Source: JAPHTQ01 sp050299175 (lineage in GTDB: Bacteria > Pseudomonadota > Gammaproteobacteria > Thiohalomonadales > Thiohalomonadaceae). Taken from it: DNA of 64,000 bases. Made by a program: the position numbers and the translations under genes. Positions within the stretch are counted from its first letter, which is position 1. Each line of letters opens with the position of its first letter. The notes beneath the pieces are model-generated. The model was not told where the DNA came from and did not search any database. It was given only the letters and a program-made list of their open reading frames with translations. Shown one piece after another: positions 44,475 through 53,131 of this stretch. Location of the stretch: the NCBI GenBank assembly GCA_050299175.1, contig JBNKVM010000062.1, positions 1 through 64,000 on the forward strand. Reading direction: 5' to 3'.

Positions 44475-45477
44475 GTTCTAACCTCGGATGCTCACCGACC
44501 AACGTTTTGAGAAAACCTGCGATCAAAGCAATATCTTTGGGAGGAATATCTCTCCCGAGCTGATAGCGACCCATAATACGGATGGCATCTTCCAGTTTGT
44601 TTGCACCCGCATCATGAAAGAAATAACTATAACGTGCTGCAAGACGCAGACTCGGCACCTTGAACATGTGCCTGTCCTGTTCATTCTGAGTTACATTGAA
44701 ACGTCCCATATCCGCACGAGTAGGTGCGGTACGGTTATCTTTGAAGTAATCACCCATCGCGCCCATCTTTCCATACAAATTGCCACCCACATTGGCCCCC
44801 TGATGACAGGCGATACAACCATAGGATTTGAACAACTGATAACCGCGTAACTCTTTCTCCGACAAAGCGTCCTCATCACCCAGTAACCAACGATCAAAAC
44901 GTGAATTAGTCGTTATCAGGGTGCGTTCAAAAGCGGCAATCGCAGCAACAATATATTCAGGCTTGATATCGTCGCCGTAAACCTCGGTGAACCGGTTCAC
45001 CATTTCCGGGTCCTGCGCCAGTTTGCCGATGACCTGCTCCCAGTTGGAGGCCATCTCGATGGGGTTATGCACGGGTCCGACGGCCTGATCCTCCAGGGTT
45101 GGCGCACGACCATCCCAAAACTGTACAAAGTTCAGGCTACTGTTATATACCGTTGGGGTCTTAATCGGGCCTTTAATGCCATTGATACCAATGGCACTGG
45201 GCCGATGATCGATACCTTCCCGCTTCAGGTCATGACAGGAAGCACAGCTGATGGTGTTGTCGGCGGAGAGACGAGTATCGTGGAACAGCAGCTCTCCCAG
45301 CTTCGCCTTGACCGGTGATTCGATAACTGGTTGAGCTAAGGGGCGTATGGGCTCATGCCGCTTTACAGCATAAGATTCCTTCTCATCGATTACCGCTGAT
45401 TTGGCCCACACAGTGGACAACCCAGGTAAACAGATAAGCAGGATAAAGACGCCTGTGTGCATGATTAATCGGTTCAT
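44464..45477 (-). CDS. Dihaem cytochrome c peroxidase (CcpA/MauG family)
   Basis: 337 residues from the ATG at 45477 (signal peptide MNRLIMHTGVFILLICLPGLSTVWA); a longer frame to 45543 has no support. Two haem motifs, CASCH and CIACH. GELLFHDTRLSADNTISCASCHDL and NRTAPTRADMGRFNVTQNEQDRHMFKVPSLRL are typical of the bacterial cytochrome c peroxidase family. Should reduce periplasmic hydrogen peroxide with electrons from a cytochrome. Coupled to the GGDEF/EAL gene. Confidence 0.93.
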   Translation of the reverse strand: MNRLIMHTGVFILLICLPGLSTVWAKSAVIDEKESYAVKRHEPIRPLAQPVIESPVKAKLGELLFHDTRLSADNTISCASCHDLKREGIDHRPSAIGINGIKGPIKTPTVYNSSLNFVQFWDGRAPTLEDQAVGPVHNPIEMASNWEQVIGKLAQDPEMVNRFTEVYGDDIKPEYIVAAIAAFERTLITTNSRFDRWLLGDEDALSEKELRGYQLFKSYGCIACHQGANVGGNLYGKMGAMGDYFKDNRTAPTRADMGRFNVTQNEQDRHMFKVPSLRLAARYSYFFHDAGANKLEDAIRIMGRYQLGRDIPPKDIALIAGFLKTLVGEHPRLEHGE

Positions 45478-45689
45478 GCCGTTGGACCACCACCTTATAT
45501 ATCTACAGGCAACACCCCTGCGCCCGGGAAACACATCCCCCAAAATGCTTCAAATCCCTGTCCAACTCCCCGTGCACCAAATATTACACGATTTAGCTAA
45601 GCAAGCGATTTCCCACAAAATCATCATGGTTATAGGGGATATCTTACTGTTACGCCACAAGATAGGGATTATCGGGGGTATATAAAAGA

Positions 45690-45711
45690 AAAGGCCCCTG
45701 ATGGGGCCTTT
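45690..45711 (-). terminator. Hairpin next to the tRNA remnant
   Basis: Arms AAAGGCCCC (45690-45698) and GGGGCCTTT (45703-45711) around a 4-base loop, T-rich on the minus side. It stands in the same relation to the tRNA fragment at 45719 as the true terminator does to the functional tRNA-Ser. Confidence 0.65.
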
Positions 45712-45718
45712 GCTTGTT

Positions 45719-45840
45719 TGGCGGAGAGAGAGGGATGACTCGCCGCTTCGCGGCTCGCCCTTCGGGCCGACCTGTGGCCGTTCCGCTTCACTCAGTGAAG
45801 CGGTCGAACCCTGTTTATCATATATCGAGGGTTCGAATCC
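45719..45840. repeat. tRNA-Ser-derived debris with inverted T-arm copy
   Basis: 45719-45736 is an exact 18-base copy of the 3' end of the adjacent tRNA-Ser (45890-45907), in the same orientation. 45824-45840 is an exact 17-base copy of its T-arm region (45904-45920) in the opposite orientation. Between them lie short GC-rich hairpins, including a perfect 10-base stem centred at 45793. This looks like the scar of a tRNA duplication or of an element that used the tRNA 3' end as attachment site. Confidence 0.7.
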
Positions 45841-45858
45841 TCGAGCTGAGTATGAAAA

Positions 45859-45879
45859 AAGCCCGCGCAAGGCGGGCTT
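45859..45879 (-). terminator. Terminator of tRNA-Ser
   Basis: On the minus strand, an 8-base stem (AAGCCCGC / GCGGGCTT) with a 5-base loop is followed by a T-run, 11 bases after the tRNA CCA end. Confidence 0.85.
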
Positions 45880-45889
45880 CTTTCATATT

Positions 45890-45980
45890 TGGCGGAGAGA
45901 GAGGGATTCGAACCCTCGATACGGTGTTACCGTATACACACTTTCCAGGCGTGCTCCTTCAGCCACTCGGACATCTCTCC
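45890..45980 (-). tRNA. tRNA-Ser (anticodon GGA)
   Basis: 91 nt including an encoded CCA. Acceptor stem GGAGAGA (45980-45974) pairs with TCTCTCC (45900-45894), followed by discriminator G. D-arm GAGTGGCTGAAGGAGC, anticodon loop CTGGAAA with GGA, long variable arm (GTATACGGTAACACCGTAT) typical of class II tRNASer, and T-arm GAGGGTTCGAATCCCTC. Confidence 0.97.
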
Positions 45981-46215
45981 AAAATCGGGCTAGCGCCCAT
46001 GACCAGCTTTCCTGCTTCGTCACGACGGAGCACGCTACGCACTCCTCACTCCAGGGCCAGCCAAAGGTAGTATTCCCGGCGCCCATGAAGGTGCGGAAGA
46101 TTAAACCAGATGGCCTGAAGGCGCAAGTTCGGCGGCATTTCGCGCCATGCTTTACTTTGGTGCGTCAAACGGGCATAAAATCACCCTCACCAAGAACATA
46201 ACGGCCGGATTTCTG

Positions 46216-48042
46216 ATGCAAACAGGACCTACCCCAACGGCAGACGCCATCCCAATCAATGAGGCAGTCACCCTTAACGGTTTGTTTCGATCCAGATTTT
46301 TCCGTACCCCGGATGCGGTCGCCTACCGCTACTACGACAAGGATTCCGACTCCTGGCGCGAGAGCAGTTGGCAGGAGATGGCACACGAAGTAGCCCGTTG
46401 GCAAAATGCGATGCGCTCATTGGGATTGCAGGCCGGTGACCGGGTCGCTCTGAGCCTACGTAACTGCCGCGAATGGGTGATGTTCGAACAGGCCGCCCTG
46501 GGCCTGGGTCTGATTGTCATCCCCCTTTATACCGACGACCGGGCGGACAATATCTCCTTCATCATCGAAGATGCAGGAGTCAAGTTACTGCTGATCCAGG
46601 ACGCGGGACGCTGGAAGCGGCTTGCCCCGGCGCTGGTTGGAGCACCCTCACTGCAGTCGGTCATCATGCTCAGTGGCGACTGCGCCGAGTTGGAGGAGCA
46701 GGACGAGCGCCTGATCTGCGCCGATGAACTACTGATTCCCGGCGACCACAAGCTCTACGCACTCCCGGAAGATCCGCATGCCCTGGCCACCATCGTCTAC
46801 ACTTCCGGCACCACTGGCAAACCCAAAGGGGTAATGCTGAGCCACAACAACATCCTTTTCATTGCCGACACTGCCCTCAAACTGGTCAACATCCGTCCCG
46901 GTTCGGTTTTTCTCTCCTTCCTGCCACTGTCACACACTCTGGAACGCACCGGCGGCTACTACCTGCCGATGATGGCCGGAGCCACCGTGGCCTATGCCCG
47001 CTCGGTGCAGCAGTTGGCGGATGACCTGCAGGCGATTCGTCCTACCCATCTGATCTCGGTGCCACGCATCTACGAGCGTATCTATTCCCGTATCTCAACC
47101 CAGCTGAGCAATGGACCTATGCTCAAGCGCCTGCTGTTCCACGCAGCCGTGTCGGTAGGCTGGCACAAATTCGAGCGCTCTCAGGGGCGCCGTTTCTGGC
47201 ACCCAAAGCTGCTCCTCCATCCACTGCTGCGCAAGCTGGTCGCCAGTAAGATTATGGATCGCCTCGGTGGCCGGATGGAACTGGCCATTAGTGGCGGCGC
47301 TGCGTTACCACCGGAAATTGCCAAAGTCTTCATCGGTCTGGGTCTAGGACTACTCCAGGGCTATGGCCTTACCGAGACCAGCCCGGTGATCAGCGTCAAT
47401 CTACCCTATGCCAACTACCCGGCCAGCGTTGGTCGCGCCCTGCCTGGGGTTGAAGTGCGTATCGGCGCCGATCACGAGCTTCAGGCACATAGTCCAGGTG
47501 TTATGCTTGGCTATTGGAACAACCACACAGCCACCGCCGAGATGATCAGCCCGGACGGCTGGCTCAATACCGGCGACCAAGTGCACATCGACAAAGATGG
47601 CTATATCTTCATCACCGGTCGTCTCAAGGACATTCTGGTTCTCTCCAATGGCGAAAAGATTCCGCCTGCCGATATGGAGATGGCCATCGCACTGGAACCG
47701 ATGTTCGAGCAGGTAATGGTCATCGGCGAAGGTCACTCCTTCCTCGCCGCACTTATTGTTCTCGATAAGGATCTCTGGCGCAGCTTCGCCAAAGAGCTGG
47801 AAGTCGACCCTGATGACCCGGCAAGCCTCAACAACAAAAAGGTCATCAGCAAAGTCATCCGCCGCATCCGCGAACTGCTGCATGACTTCCCGGGTTACGC
47901 CAAGATTCGTCGAGTTTACCTCAGCCTGGAACCGTGGAGCATCGATAACGGACTGATCACCCCGACGCTCAAGATCAAACGCAACAAAGTACTGGAGCAT
48001 CTGCACAAAGAAATACATCAGCTCTACGCCCAGGAGGACTAG
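46216..48042 (+). CDS. Long-chain acyl-CoA synthetase (AMP-forming)
   Basis: 608 residues from the ATG at 46216; the open frame continues to 46147 without support. Adenylation motif YTSGTTGKPKGVMLSH, GYGLTETSPVIS, and NTGDQVHIDKDGYIFITGRLKDILVLSNGEKI in the C-terminal hinge. Length and C-terminus match FadD15-type long-chain ligases (about 600 residues). Activates fatty acids to acyl-CoA. The next gene starts directly at its stop. Confidence 0.93.
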   Translation: MQTGPTPTADAIPINEAVTLNGLFRSRFFRTPDAVAYRYYDKDSDSWRESSWQEMAHEVARWQNAMRSLGLQAGDRVALSLRNCREWVMFEQAALGLGLIVIPLYTDDRADNISFIIEDAGVKLLLIQDAGRWKRLAPALVGAPSLQSVIMLSGDCAELEEQDERLICADELLIPGDHKLYALPEDPHALATIVYTSGTTGKPKGVMLSHNNILFIADTALKLVNIRPGSVFLSFLPLSHTLERTGGYYLPMMAGATVAYARSVQQLADDLQAIRPTHLISVPRIYERIYSRISTQLSNGPMLKRLLFHAAVSVGWHKFERSQGRRFWHPKLLLHPLLRKLVASKIMDRLGGRMELAISGGAALPPEIAKVFIGLGLGLLQGYGLTETSPVISVNLPYANYPASVGRALPGVEVRIGADHELQAHSPGVMLGYWNNHTATAEMISPDGWLNTGDQVHIDKDGYIFITGRLKDILVLSNGEKIPPADMEMAIALEPMFEQVMVIGEGHSFLAALIVLDKDLWRSFAKELEVDPDDPASLNNKKVISKVIRRIRELLHDFPGYAKIRRVYLSLEPWSIDNGLITPTLKIKRNKVLEHLHKEIHQLYAQED

Positions 48043-48789
48043 GTGCAGCGGCTACCACCGCTGATACTACTGGTGCTGGCGCAGGGAAGCGGCCTGCTAC
48101 TCCTGAAACTCGTCTCACCACTCCTGCCCGACCCCGTCTATATCCACCTGCTACTGCAAGGTGTCTTCGCCGCCGCCACAGCCCAACTGCTGCGACTGCC
48201 TCGCTGGTGGTTACCCATCAATCTATTGTTACCCCTGGCAGTTGCTCTGACCCTGACGCTTCAGCTTCCGTCCTGGGTCTATCTCATCGGTTTCCTTTTT
48301 CTACTGCTGCTACAGTGGAACAGCAACAGCGAACGGGTACCGCTCTACCTCAGCAACCGCAAAACCTGGCAGACACTGGAACATCTGCTGCCAGAGCAAG
48401 ATATCCGCTTTATCGATCTCGGCAGTGGACTTGGAGGTACCCTGTTTCATCTGGCCATGCGTCATCCCCATGGAAAGTTCGTCGGTGTCGAATCAGCACC
48501 ACTACCCTATGCCATCGCCCGTATCCGCCTCGCCCTCAGCCGGCTGAAAAACATCGAACTACGCTACGGCAATTTCTGGAGTATCGATCTGACCCCCTAC
48601 AACGTGCTCTATGCCTTTCTCTCACCGGTGCCAATGCAACGACTGTTCGATAAAGCCAGTAAGGAGATGAAGGAAGGGGGCATGTTTATCAGCAACAGCT
48701 TCACCGTCCCCGGTCACCCCGCCGACAAAATTCATAAGGTCGATGATCGACGAAAAACCACATTGCTTTGCTGGTGGATAAAAAACTGA
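48043..48789 (+). CDS. Membrane-anchored class I SAM methyltransferase
   Basis: 248 residues with a GTG start directly after the acyl-CoA ligase stop. The first 90 residues contain three or four hydrophobic helices. The catalytic domain follows: IRFIDLGSGLGGTLFHLA (SAM motif I), GKFVGVESAPLPYAIARIRL, and a short C-terminus. Coupling to an acyl-CoA ligase suggests a lipid or membrane-bound substrate, which is inference. The domain is shorter than usual and lacks the last strands of some families. Confidence 0.78.
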   Translation: MQRLPPLILLVLAQGSGLLLLKLVSPLLPDPVYIHLLLQGVFAAATAQLLRLPRWWLPINLLLPLAVALTLTLQLPSWVYLIGFLFLLLLQWNSNSERVPLYLSNRKTWQTLEHLLPEQDIRFIDLGSGLGGTLFHLAMRHPHGKFVGVESAPLPYAIARIRLALSRLKNIELRYGNFWSIDLTPYNVLYAFLSPVPMQRLFDKASKEMKEGGMFISNSFTVPGHPADKIHKVDDRRKTTLLCWWIKN

Positions 48790-48999
48790 TCTGCGGGCTA
48801 CCTCTGTCGCAAACATGCGACATCTATCCTCTTTCCCTTCAATACCGCCAAGACACGCCAGATGGATACCCATTCTGACTCAGAAGTGTGGTATTTCACA
48901 ATGTAGAAAACTCTAGGTAGATGACAACTGGAAATCGTCTATGATGAGCGGGTAAATTTGATTCAAGAAATAAATTAATGTTTTACTGGGACAATAAAC

Positions 49000-50199
49000 A
49001 TGGAAGCAGAAGAAAAAGAAAAAAGAACAATCGGTTATGGTTCACTTTTCTGGATCTTTCTGAAAATCGGCAGTACCGCCTTTGGCGGATTCATGGCGCT
49101 TATTTCCGTAGTGCAAAACTATGTTGTCGAACAACGTAAGCTGTTGTCTCATGAAGAGATGCTCGACGGCGTCTCGCTGGCAACTATACTGCCTGGTCCG
49201 ATCGCATTCAACGTAGTGGCATATGTAGGGTACCAATTACGTGGAGTTCCAGGTGCATTGGTAACCACTATCGCGGTCACTATCCCCACCTTCATTCTCA
49301 TTCTCATCCTCAGCTACGGCTACTTTACCTGGGGCGAGATCCCATCGGTAAATAAATTCTTCCAGGGATTTATTCCAGCCGTGGCGGCCATTATCACAGC
49401 AACTGTATGGAATATGGGCAGAAAAACCTTGAAAGGTGTGCCAGAAATGGTGATCTTCGCCTCGGCCTGTGCACTGCTTATCGGTGTCGGTGGTTTCTTC
49501 ATCACCCTGGGCATCATTATCGCCTCAGGAATTACAGGCTATCTGCTTTTTCATGAAAAACCAGATCATCAGAATGCCGCAATAGCAACAGAGAAAAAAT
49601 CGAGCGAAAATGGCAAACGCCTCTACAGTTCAGCAATACTGCCAGCTGTAGCCCTCGCCGCACCATTTTTTAGCACCAATTTAGCAATCGCCGGAAAAAT
49701 ACTTATCACTTTTGCAGGCATGAGTCTGCTGTTGTTCGGCGGTGGTTTCGTCTTTATCCCGTTGATTCAGGAGATCGTCGTCGACGGTCATGGCTGGGTC
49801 ACCCACAAGGAGTTTATCGACGGTATCGCGCTCGGTCAGGTAACACCCGGTCCCATCCTGATCAGCGCAGCCTTTATCGGCTATAAAATGGCAGGCCTGC
49901 TGGGGGCAACGGCAGGCACCATCGGAATATTTACCCCACCTGCAGTAGTAATGGTCATTTGTGCCCATTACATGAAACAACTCAAAAGTTCGGCCATCAT
50001 CAAAGCCGCCATGCGCGGCATCCGTCCTGGCGTGATCGGTATGATACTGGCAGCCGTTTATGTTGTCGCAGGAACGGCAGTCCCCAATCTCATCTCATTA
50101 CTGATCTTCACTCTCGCCCTGATAGCCCTGTTGAGATTCAAGTTAGAAGTCGCCTGGGTCATCCCAGCAGCAGGTTCCCTGGGATTACTACTCTACTAA
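49000..50199 (+). CDS. chrA: Chromate transporter family protein (ChrA, two-domain)
   Basis: 399 residues with about 10-12 transmembrane helices and two homologous halves: TAFGGFMALISVVQNYVVEQRKLLSHEEMLDGVSLATILPGPIAFNVVAYVG and LLFGGGFVFIPLIQEIVVDGHGWVTHKEFIDGIALGQVTPGPILISAAFIG. These are the duplicated ChrA motifs. Exports chromate, or a related oxyanion such as sulfate, driven by proton motive force. No recognisable regulator (chrB) nearby. Separated by 210 bases from the preceding gene. Confidence 0.92.
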   Translation: MEAEEKEKRTIGYGSLFWIFLKIGSTAFGGFMALISVVQNYVVEQRKLLSHEEMLDGVSLATILPGPIAFNVVAYVGYQLRGVPGALVTTIAVTIPTFILILILSYGYFTWGEIPSVNKFFQGFIPAVAAIITATVWNMGRKTLKGVPEMVIFASACALLIGVGGFFITLGIIIASGITGYLLFHEKPDHQNAAIATEKKSSENGKRLYSSAILPAVALAAPFFSTNLAIAGKILITFAGMSLLLFGGGFVFIPLIQEIVVDGHGWVTHKEFIDGIALGQVTPGPILISAAFIGYKMAGLLGATAGTIGIFTPPAVVMVICAHYMKQLKSSAIIKAAMRGIRPGVIGMILAAVYVVAGTAVPNLISLLIFTLALIALLRFKLEVAWVIPAAGSLGLLLY

Positions 50200-50242
50200 A
50201 CATTTAAAGATTTTACGGTAGCGGAAGCTGTCGTGAAGGAGT

Positions 50243-50268
50243 CCGGGATCAATTCTGTTCCCGGTTTT
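50243..50268 (+). terminator. Possible terminator after chrA
   Basis: Six-base arms CCGGGA (50243-50248) and TCCCGG (50259-50264), followed by TTTT. The loop of 10 bases is long, so this is a weak candidate. Confidence 0.4.
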
Positions 50269-50296
50269 GTGCAACGGACCATAAGGATATTGCATT

Positions 50297-51307
50297 ATGC
50301 AACCCATTTTTATGATTGGTATGCAACGTTCAGGCTCGAACATGTTGCGGTTGATGTTGAATCAACTCGGCGAAATCGCCTCCCCCCATCCCCCTCATAT
50401 ACTGCAACGTCTTCACCCCCTATTGGGCTGCTATGACAATCTCGCCGACCCGCGAAATTTTCGTACTTTGGCGGAGGATGTCTGTCGTCTGGTTGAGCTC
50501 AATCCCGTACCATGGGAAAACGTAGAGCTCGATCGAGACGACATCATCTCCCGTTGTAGGGAAAACAGCCTCGTCGCATTACATGGCGCAGTCTACGATG
50601 TATGCGCCGAAACGTGGGGGGCAAAAACCTGGTGCTGCAAAAGCCTGGAAAATATCCGCTACGTCGACGAGATAGAACACTATTTCAAGAAACCAAAATA
50701 TATCTATCTCTACCGTGATGGCAGGGACGTCGCCCTATCCTTCCAGAAAGCGGTAGTGGGTGAAAAACACATCTATCACATTGCCAAGGGCTGGGCTGAG
50801 CTTCAGGAAATCGCACTGAATCTACAGGAAAAAATCGAAGCCGAACGGCTATTTGCCGTTTCATACGAAGAACTAACCGGTGATACGGCTGCTACCGCAG
50901 AAAAACTTTGCAACTTTCTCGGTGTCCCCTACACGGAAACCATGCTCGATTTTCACCGTAGTACTGAGGCCCAACGGGCAGCAGGCTCAAGTACCTTATG
51001 GGACAAACTGACCCAACCCGTTATGAAAGACAACACTCGTAAATTTTTACGTGAAGCCACGGAAGAAGATATCCGTATTTTTGAGTCGGTGGCAGGTCAT
51101 GTACTGGACAAGCTTGGATACGATCGAGTACACATTCCTGCGGGTAAGGAGCAACAGTTCACTGAACAACAGCTCATGGAATTCAGTGCCGAGAATCAAA
51201 GACTTAAACAGCTGCATGCCAGCAACGTGGACAAGGACGATCTTGAGCGTCGCGAACGTCAAAGTAAACTACTTGTAGACATCCGTAACCGCACCAGCGC
51301 TGCCTGA
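50297..51307 (+). CDS. Sulfotransferase family protein
   Basis: 336 residues. N-terminal 5'-phosphosulfate loop FMIGMQRSGSNMLRLML (residues about 5-21) and 3'-phosphate motif YIYLYRDGRDVALSFQKAV. These are the PAPS-binding features of the sulfotransferase fold. C-terminus is charged and helical (EEQQFTEQQLMEFSAENQRLKQLH). The acceptor is unknown; carbohydrate or lipid acceptors are common in bacteria. Confidence 0.85.
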   Translation: MQPIFMIGMQRSGSNMLRLMLNQLGEIASPHPPHILQRLHPLLGCYDNLADPRNFRTLAEDVCRLVELNPVPWENVELDRDDIISRCRENSLVALHGAVYDVCAETWGAKTWCCKSLENIRYVDEIEHYFKKPKYIYLYRDGRDVALSFQKAVVGEKHIYHIAKGWAELQEIALNLQEKIEAERLFAVSYEELTGDTAATAEKLCNFLGVPYTETMLDFHRSTEAQRAAGSSTLWDKLTQPVMKDNTRKFLREATEEDIRIFESVAGHVLDKLGYDRVHIPAGKEQQFTEQQLMEFSAENQRLKQLHASNVDKDDLERRERQSKLLVDIRNRTSAA

Positions 51308-51323
51308 AGGGGGCAGCTATAAA

Positions 51324-51356
51324 AATACGAGACACCGCAATGCGGTGTCTCGTATT
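51324..51356. terminator. Strong bidirectional terminator
   Basis: Sixteen-base perfect arms (51324-51339 and 51341-51356) around one central base. On the minus strand the stem is followed by TTTTT, so it stops the chemoreceptor transcript efficiently; for the convergent sulfotransferase the T-run is weaker. Confidence 0.9.
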
Positions 51357-51384
51357 ATGGGTTTACTCCGATGTAGCTGTTAAG

Positions 51385-53085
51385 TTAAACCTTGAACTGC
51401 TGCACGATATCTCCAAGTTCACGGCTAAGCATCGCCAATTTTTCACTCTCGACAGCGGTCTCCTCGGCACCCGTTGCCGTCTCATTGGCCACGTTACTGA
51501 TCGTAACAATCTTTTGATTCATCTCTTCGGTAACAGCACTCTGCTCTTCAACCGCATTGGCAATCTGAATGGTCATATCTGAAATTGAACTGATCGCAGA
51601 GGTGATACTATCAAGGGATGCCCCAGCCTGTGATGCCAGCTCAACGCTTGAGTTCGCTGACTCCTGTCCTTCCAGCATGACCTTAACCGATTCACGGGCG
51701 CCTATCTGCACCCTTTCGATTATCTCCTGAATTTCCGCGGTGGATTTCTGTGTACGCTGCGCGAGATTGCGAACTTCGTCCGCCACTACAGCAAATCCCC
51801 GTCCCTGCTCTCCAGCACGTGCCGCTTCGATGGCAGCATTGAGAGCCAACAGGTTTGTTTGTTCGGCAATATCCTTGATCACGTCAACAACGACACCGAT
51901 GCTGACGCTATGTTTCTCCAACTCCTTGATAACCTCTGCAGCATTTTCCACCTTATTCGCCAGCGAACCTATGGATTCAATGGTCTCGCCAACAACGCTC
52001 TTGCCTTCGTGTGCCTGGTTGTTTGCATCGCCAGCATAATTCGAGGCATCAGAAGCGTTTCTGGCAACCTCCTGCACCGTTGTTGACATCTGGTTCATGG
52101 CAGTTGCGACCGAATCGGTATCTGTCTGCTGACTTCTCACCCCAGCACTGGTTTGCTGCGTAATTGTTGCCATATGTTCGGCAGACTCTGATAAATGAGA
52201 TGTGGACTCGATCAACTTCCGAATAATACCGTGGAAACGTTGAGCCATATCATTGAAGGCGGTACCAAGCTGTCCCAATTCGTCCTGGCTGGCATTCTCC
52301 ACCCGGACATTAAGGTCACCATCAGCAAGCGCACGGGATGCCTGCACCATTTTTAAGAGTGGGGAGGTAATTACGAACCGAACAAGCCAGATCATGACGG
52401 CAATGGCACCGATAGTCGTCATTACGAACATTACCATCGTGCTCAGTATCGAAGTACTGAGTGACTGCTGCTGATCCGTCCTCATCTGTGCCAGATACAT
52501 ATCCTGCTTCTTGCTGATGGCCGCCTCTACTTCCTTGGCACGCCCAAAGCTATACCCAACAACAACGGTGCCAAGTTCGAGATCTTCATGGATAACCGGC
52601 CGCGTCAGCAGCTTGTCTGCATTGGATTCATCGCCTGCCCGGGCAAACGGCTTTTTGTCCGGGTTAATAAAGGCGACATAGGCGATGTCAGGGTCTTCCA
52701 CTGCCATTTCGGAATATTGCATCAACAGAGAAAGGTCAAACTCGGCGATGGGCTGTGGAGCGATTGCCGCCAATAACTTACAGAGCTGATTGGCATTGAA
52801 TTTGACCGATTCCCGGGTACGGGAAGATTGCTCCTCGCTGATCTGCTTTACCACATCAACAGAGGAGACCAGTGTGTCATTCAGCGCAGTACGTTCCAGA
52901 TTCACAATAACAAAACCCGAGATCGTGATGAGTACCGCGAGAATTGTACCCAGTGCCAAAGAGAATTTGGCGGCAACACCCAAACTGCGATAACGCAAGA
53001 CAATATCCTTGATTCTCATCGAGGATTCCTGGCGCACAGCGGTAGGCATTTCATTTGCCTGCAAAGCAATTTCATTCGCGTTCAT
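51385..53085 (-). CDS. Methyl-accepting chemotaxis protein
   Basis: 566 residues. Transmembrane helix near 40-60 (FSLALGTILAVLITISGFVIV), a periplasmic domain of about 140 residues, a second helix near 212-240 (LSTMVMFVMTTIGAIAVMIWLV), a HAMP domain, and a cytoplasmic hairpin with the signalling tip EQTNLLALNAAIEAARAGEQGRGFAVVADEVR. C-terminus ends ELGDIVQQFKV, with no pentapeptide tether for CheR. It follows the PhnD-like gene on the same strand after 46 bases. The periplasmic protein probably binds its ligand and contacts this receptor. Confidence 0.95.
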   Translation of the reverse strand: MNANEIALQANEMPTAVRQESSMRIKDIVLRYRSLGVAAKFSLALGTILAVLITISGFVIVNLERTALNDTLVSSVDVVKQISEEQSSRTRESVKFNANQLCKLLAAIAPQPIAEFDLSLLMQYSEMAVEDPDIAYVAFINPDKKPFARAGDESNADKLLTRPVIHEDLELGTVVVGYSFGRAKEVEAAISKKQDMYLAQMRTDQQQSLSTSILSTMVMFVMTTIGAIAVMIWLVRFVITSPLLKMVQASRALADGDLNVRVENASQDELGQLGTAFNDMAQRFHGIIRKLIESTSHLSESAEHMATITQQTSAGVRSQQTDTDSVATAMNQMSTTVQEVARNASDASNYAGDANNQAHEGKSVVGETIESIGSLANKVENAAEVIKELEKHSVSIGVVVDVIKDIAEQTNLLALNAAIEAARAGEQGRGFAVVADEVRNLAQRTQKSTAEIQEIIERVQIGARESVKVMLEGQESANSSVELASQAGASLDSITSAISSISDMTIQIANAVEEQSAVTEEMNQKIVTISNVANETATGAEETAVESEKLAMLSRELGDIVQQFKV

Positions 53086-53131
53086 TGTGGCGTTCCCAAC
53101 TCTGTCGGTTCGTAACCCTACCCAATATCTA

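Larger units (their letters stand above)
45478..45889. other. Non-coding stretch between the peroxidase gene and tRNA-Ser
   Basis: No credible gene in 412 bases. Open frames here lack ribosome sites and family features. It contains two terminator-like hairpins, tRNA-derived fragments (separate entries) and a cluster of short perfect hairpins at about 45740-45803, including a 10-base stem at 45783-45803. The left half is the presumed promoter region of the peroxidase gene. Confidence 0.6.

Noticed and set aside
45701..46201. Plus-strand frames of 118-166 residues across the tRNA-Ser
   Set aside because: They read through the tRNA gene, its terminator and tRNA debris; no coding signature.
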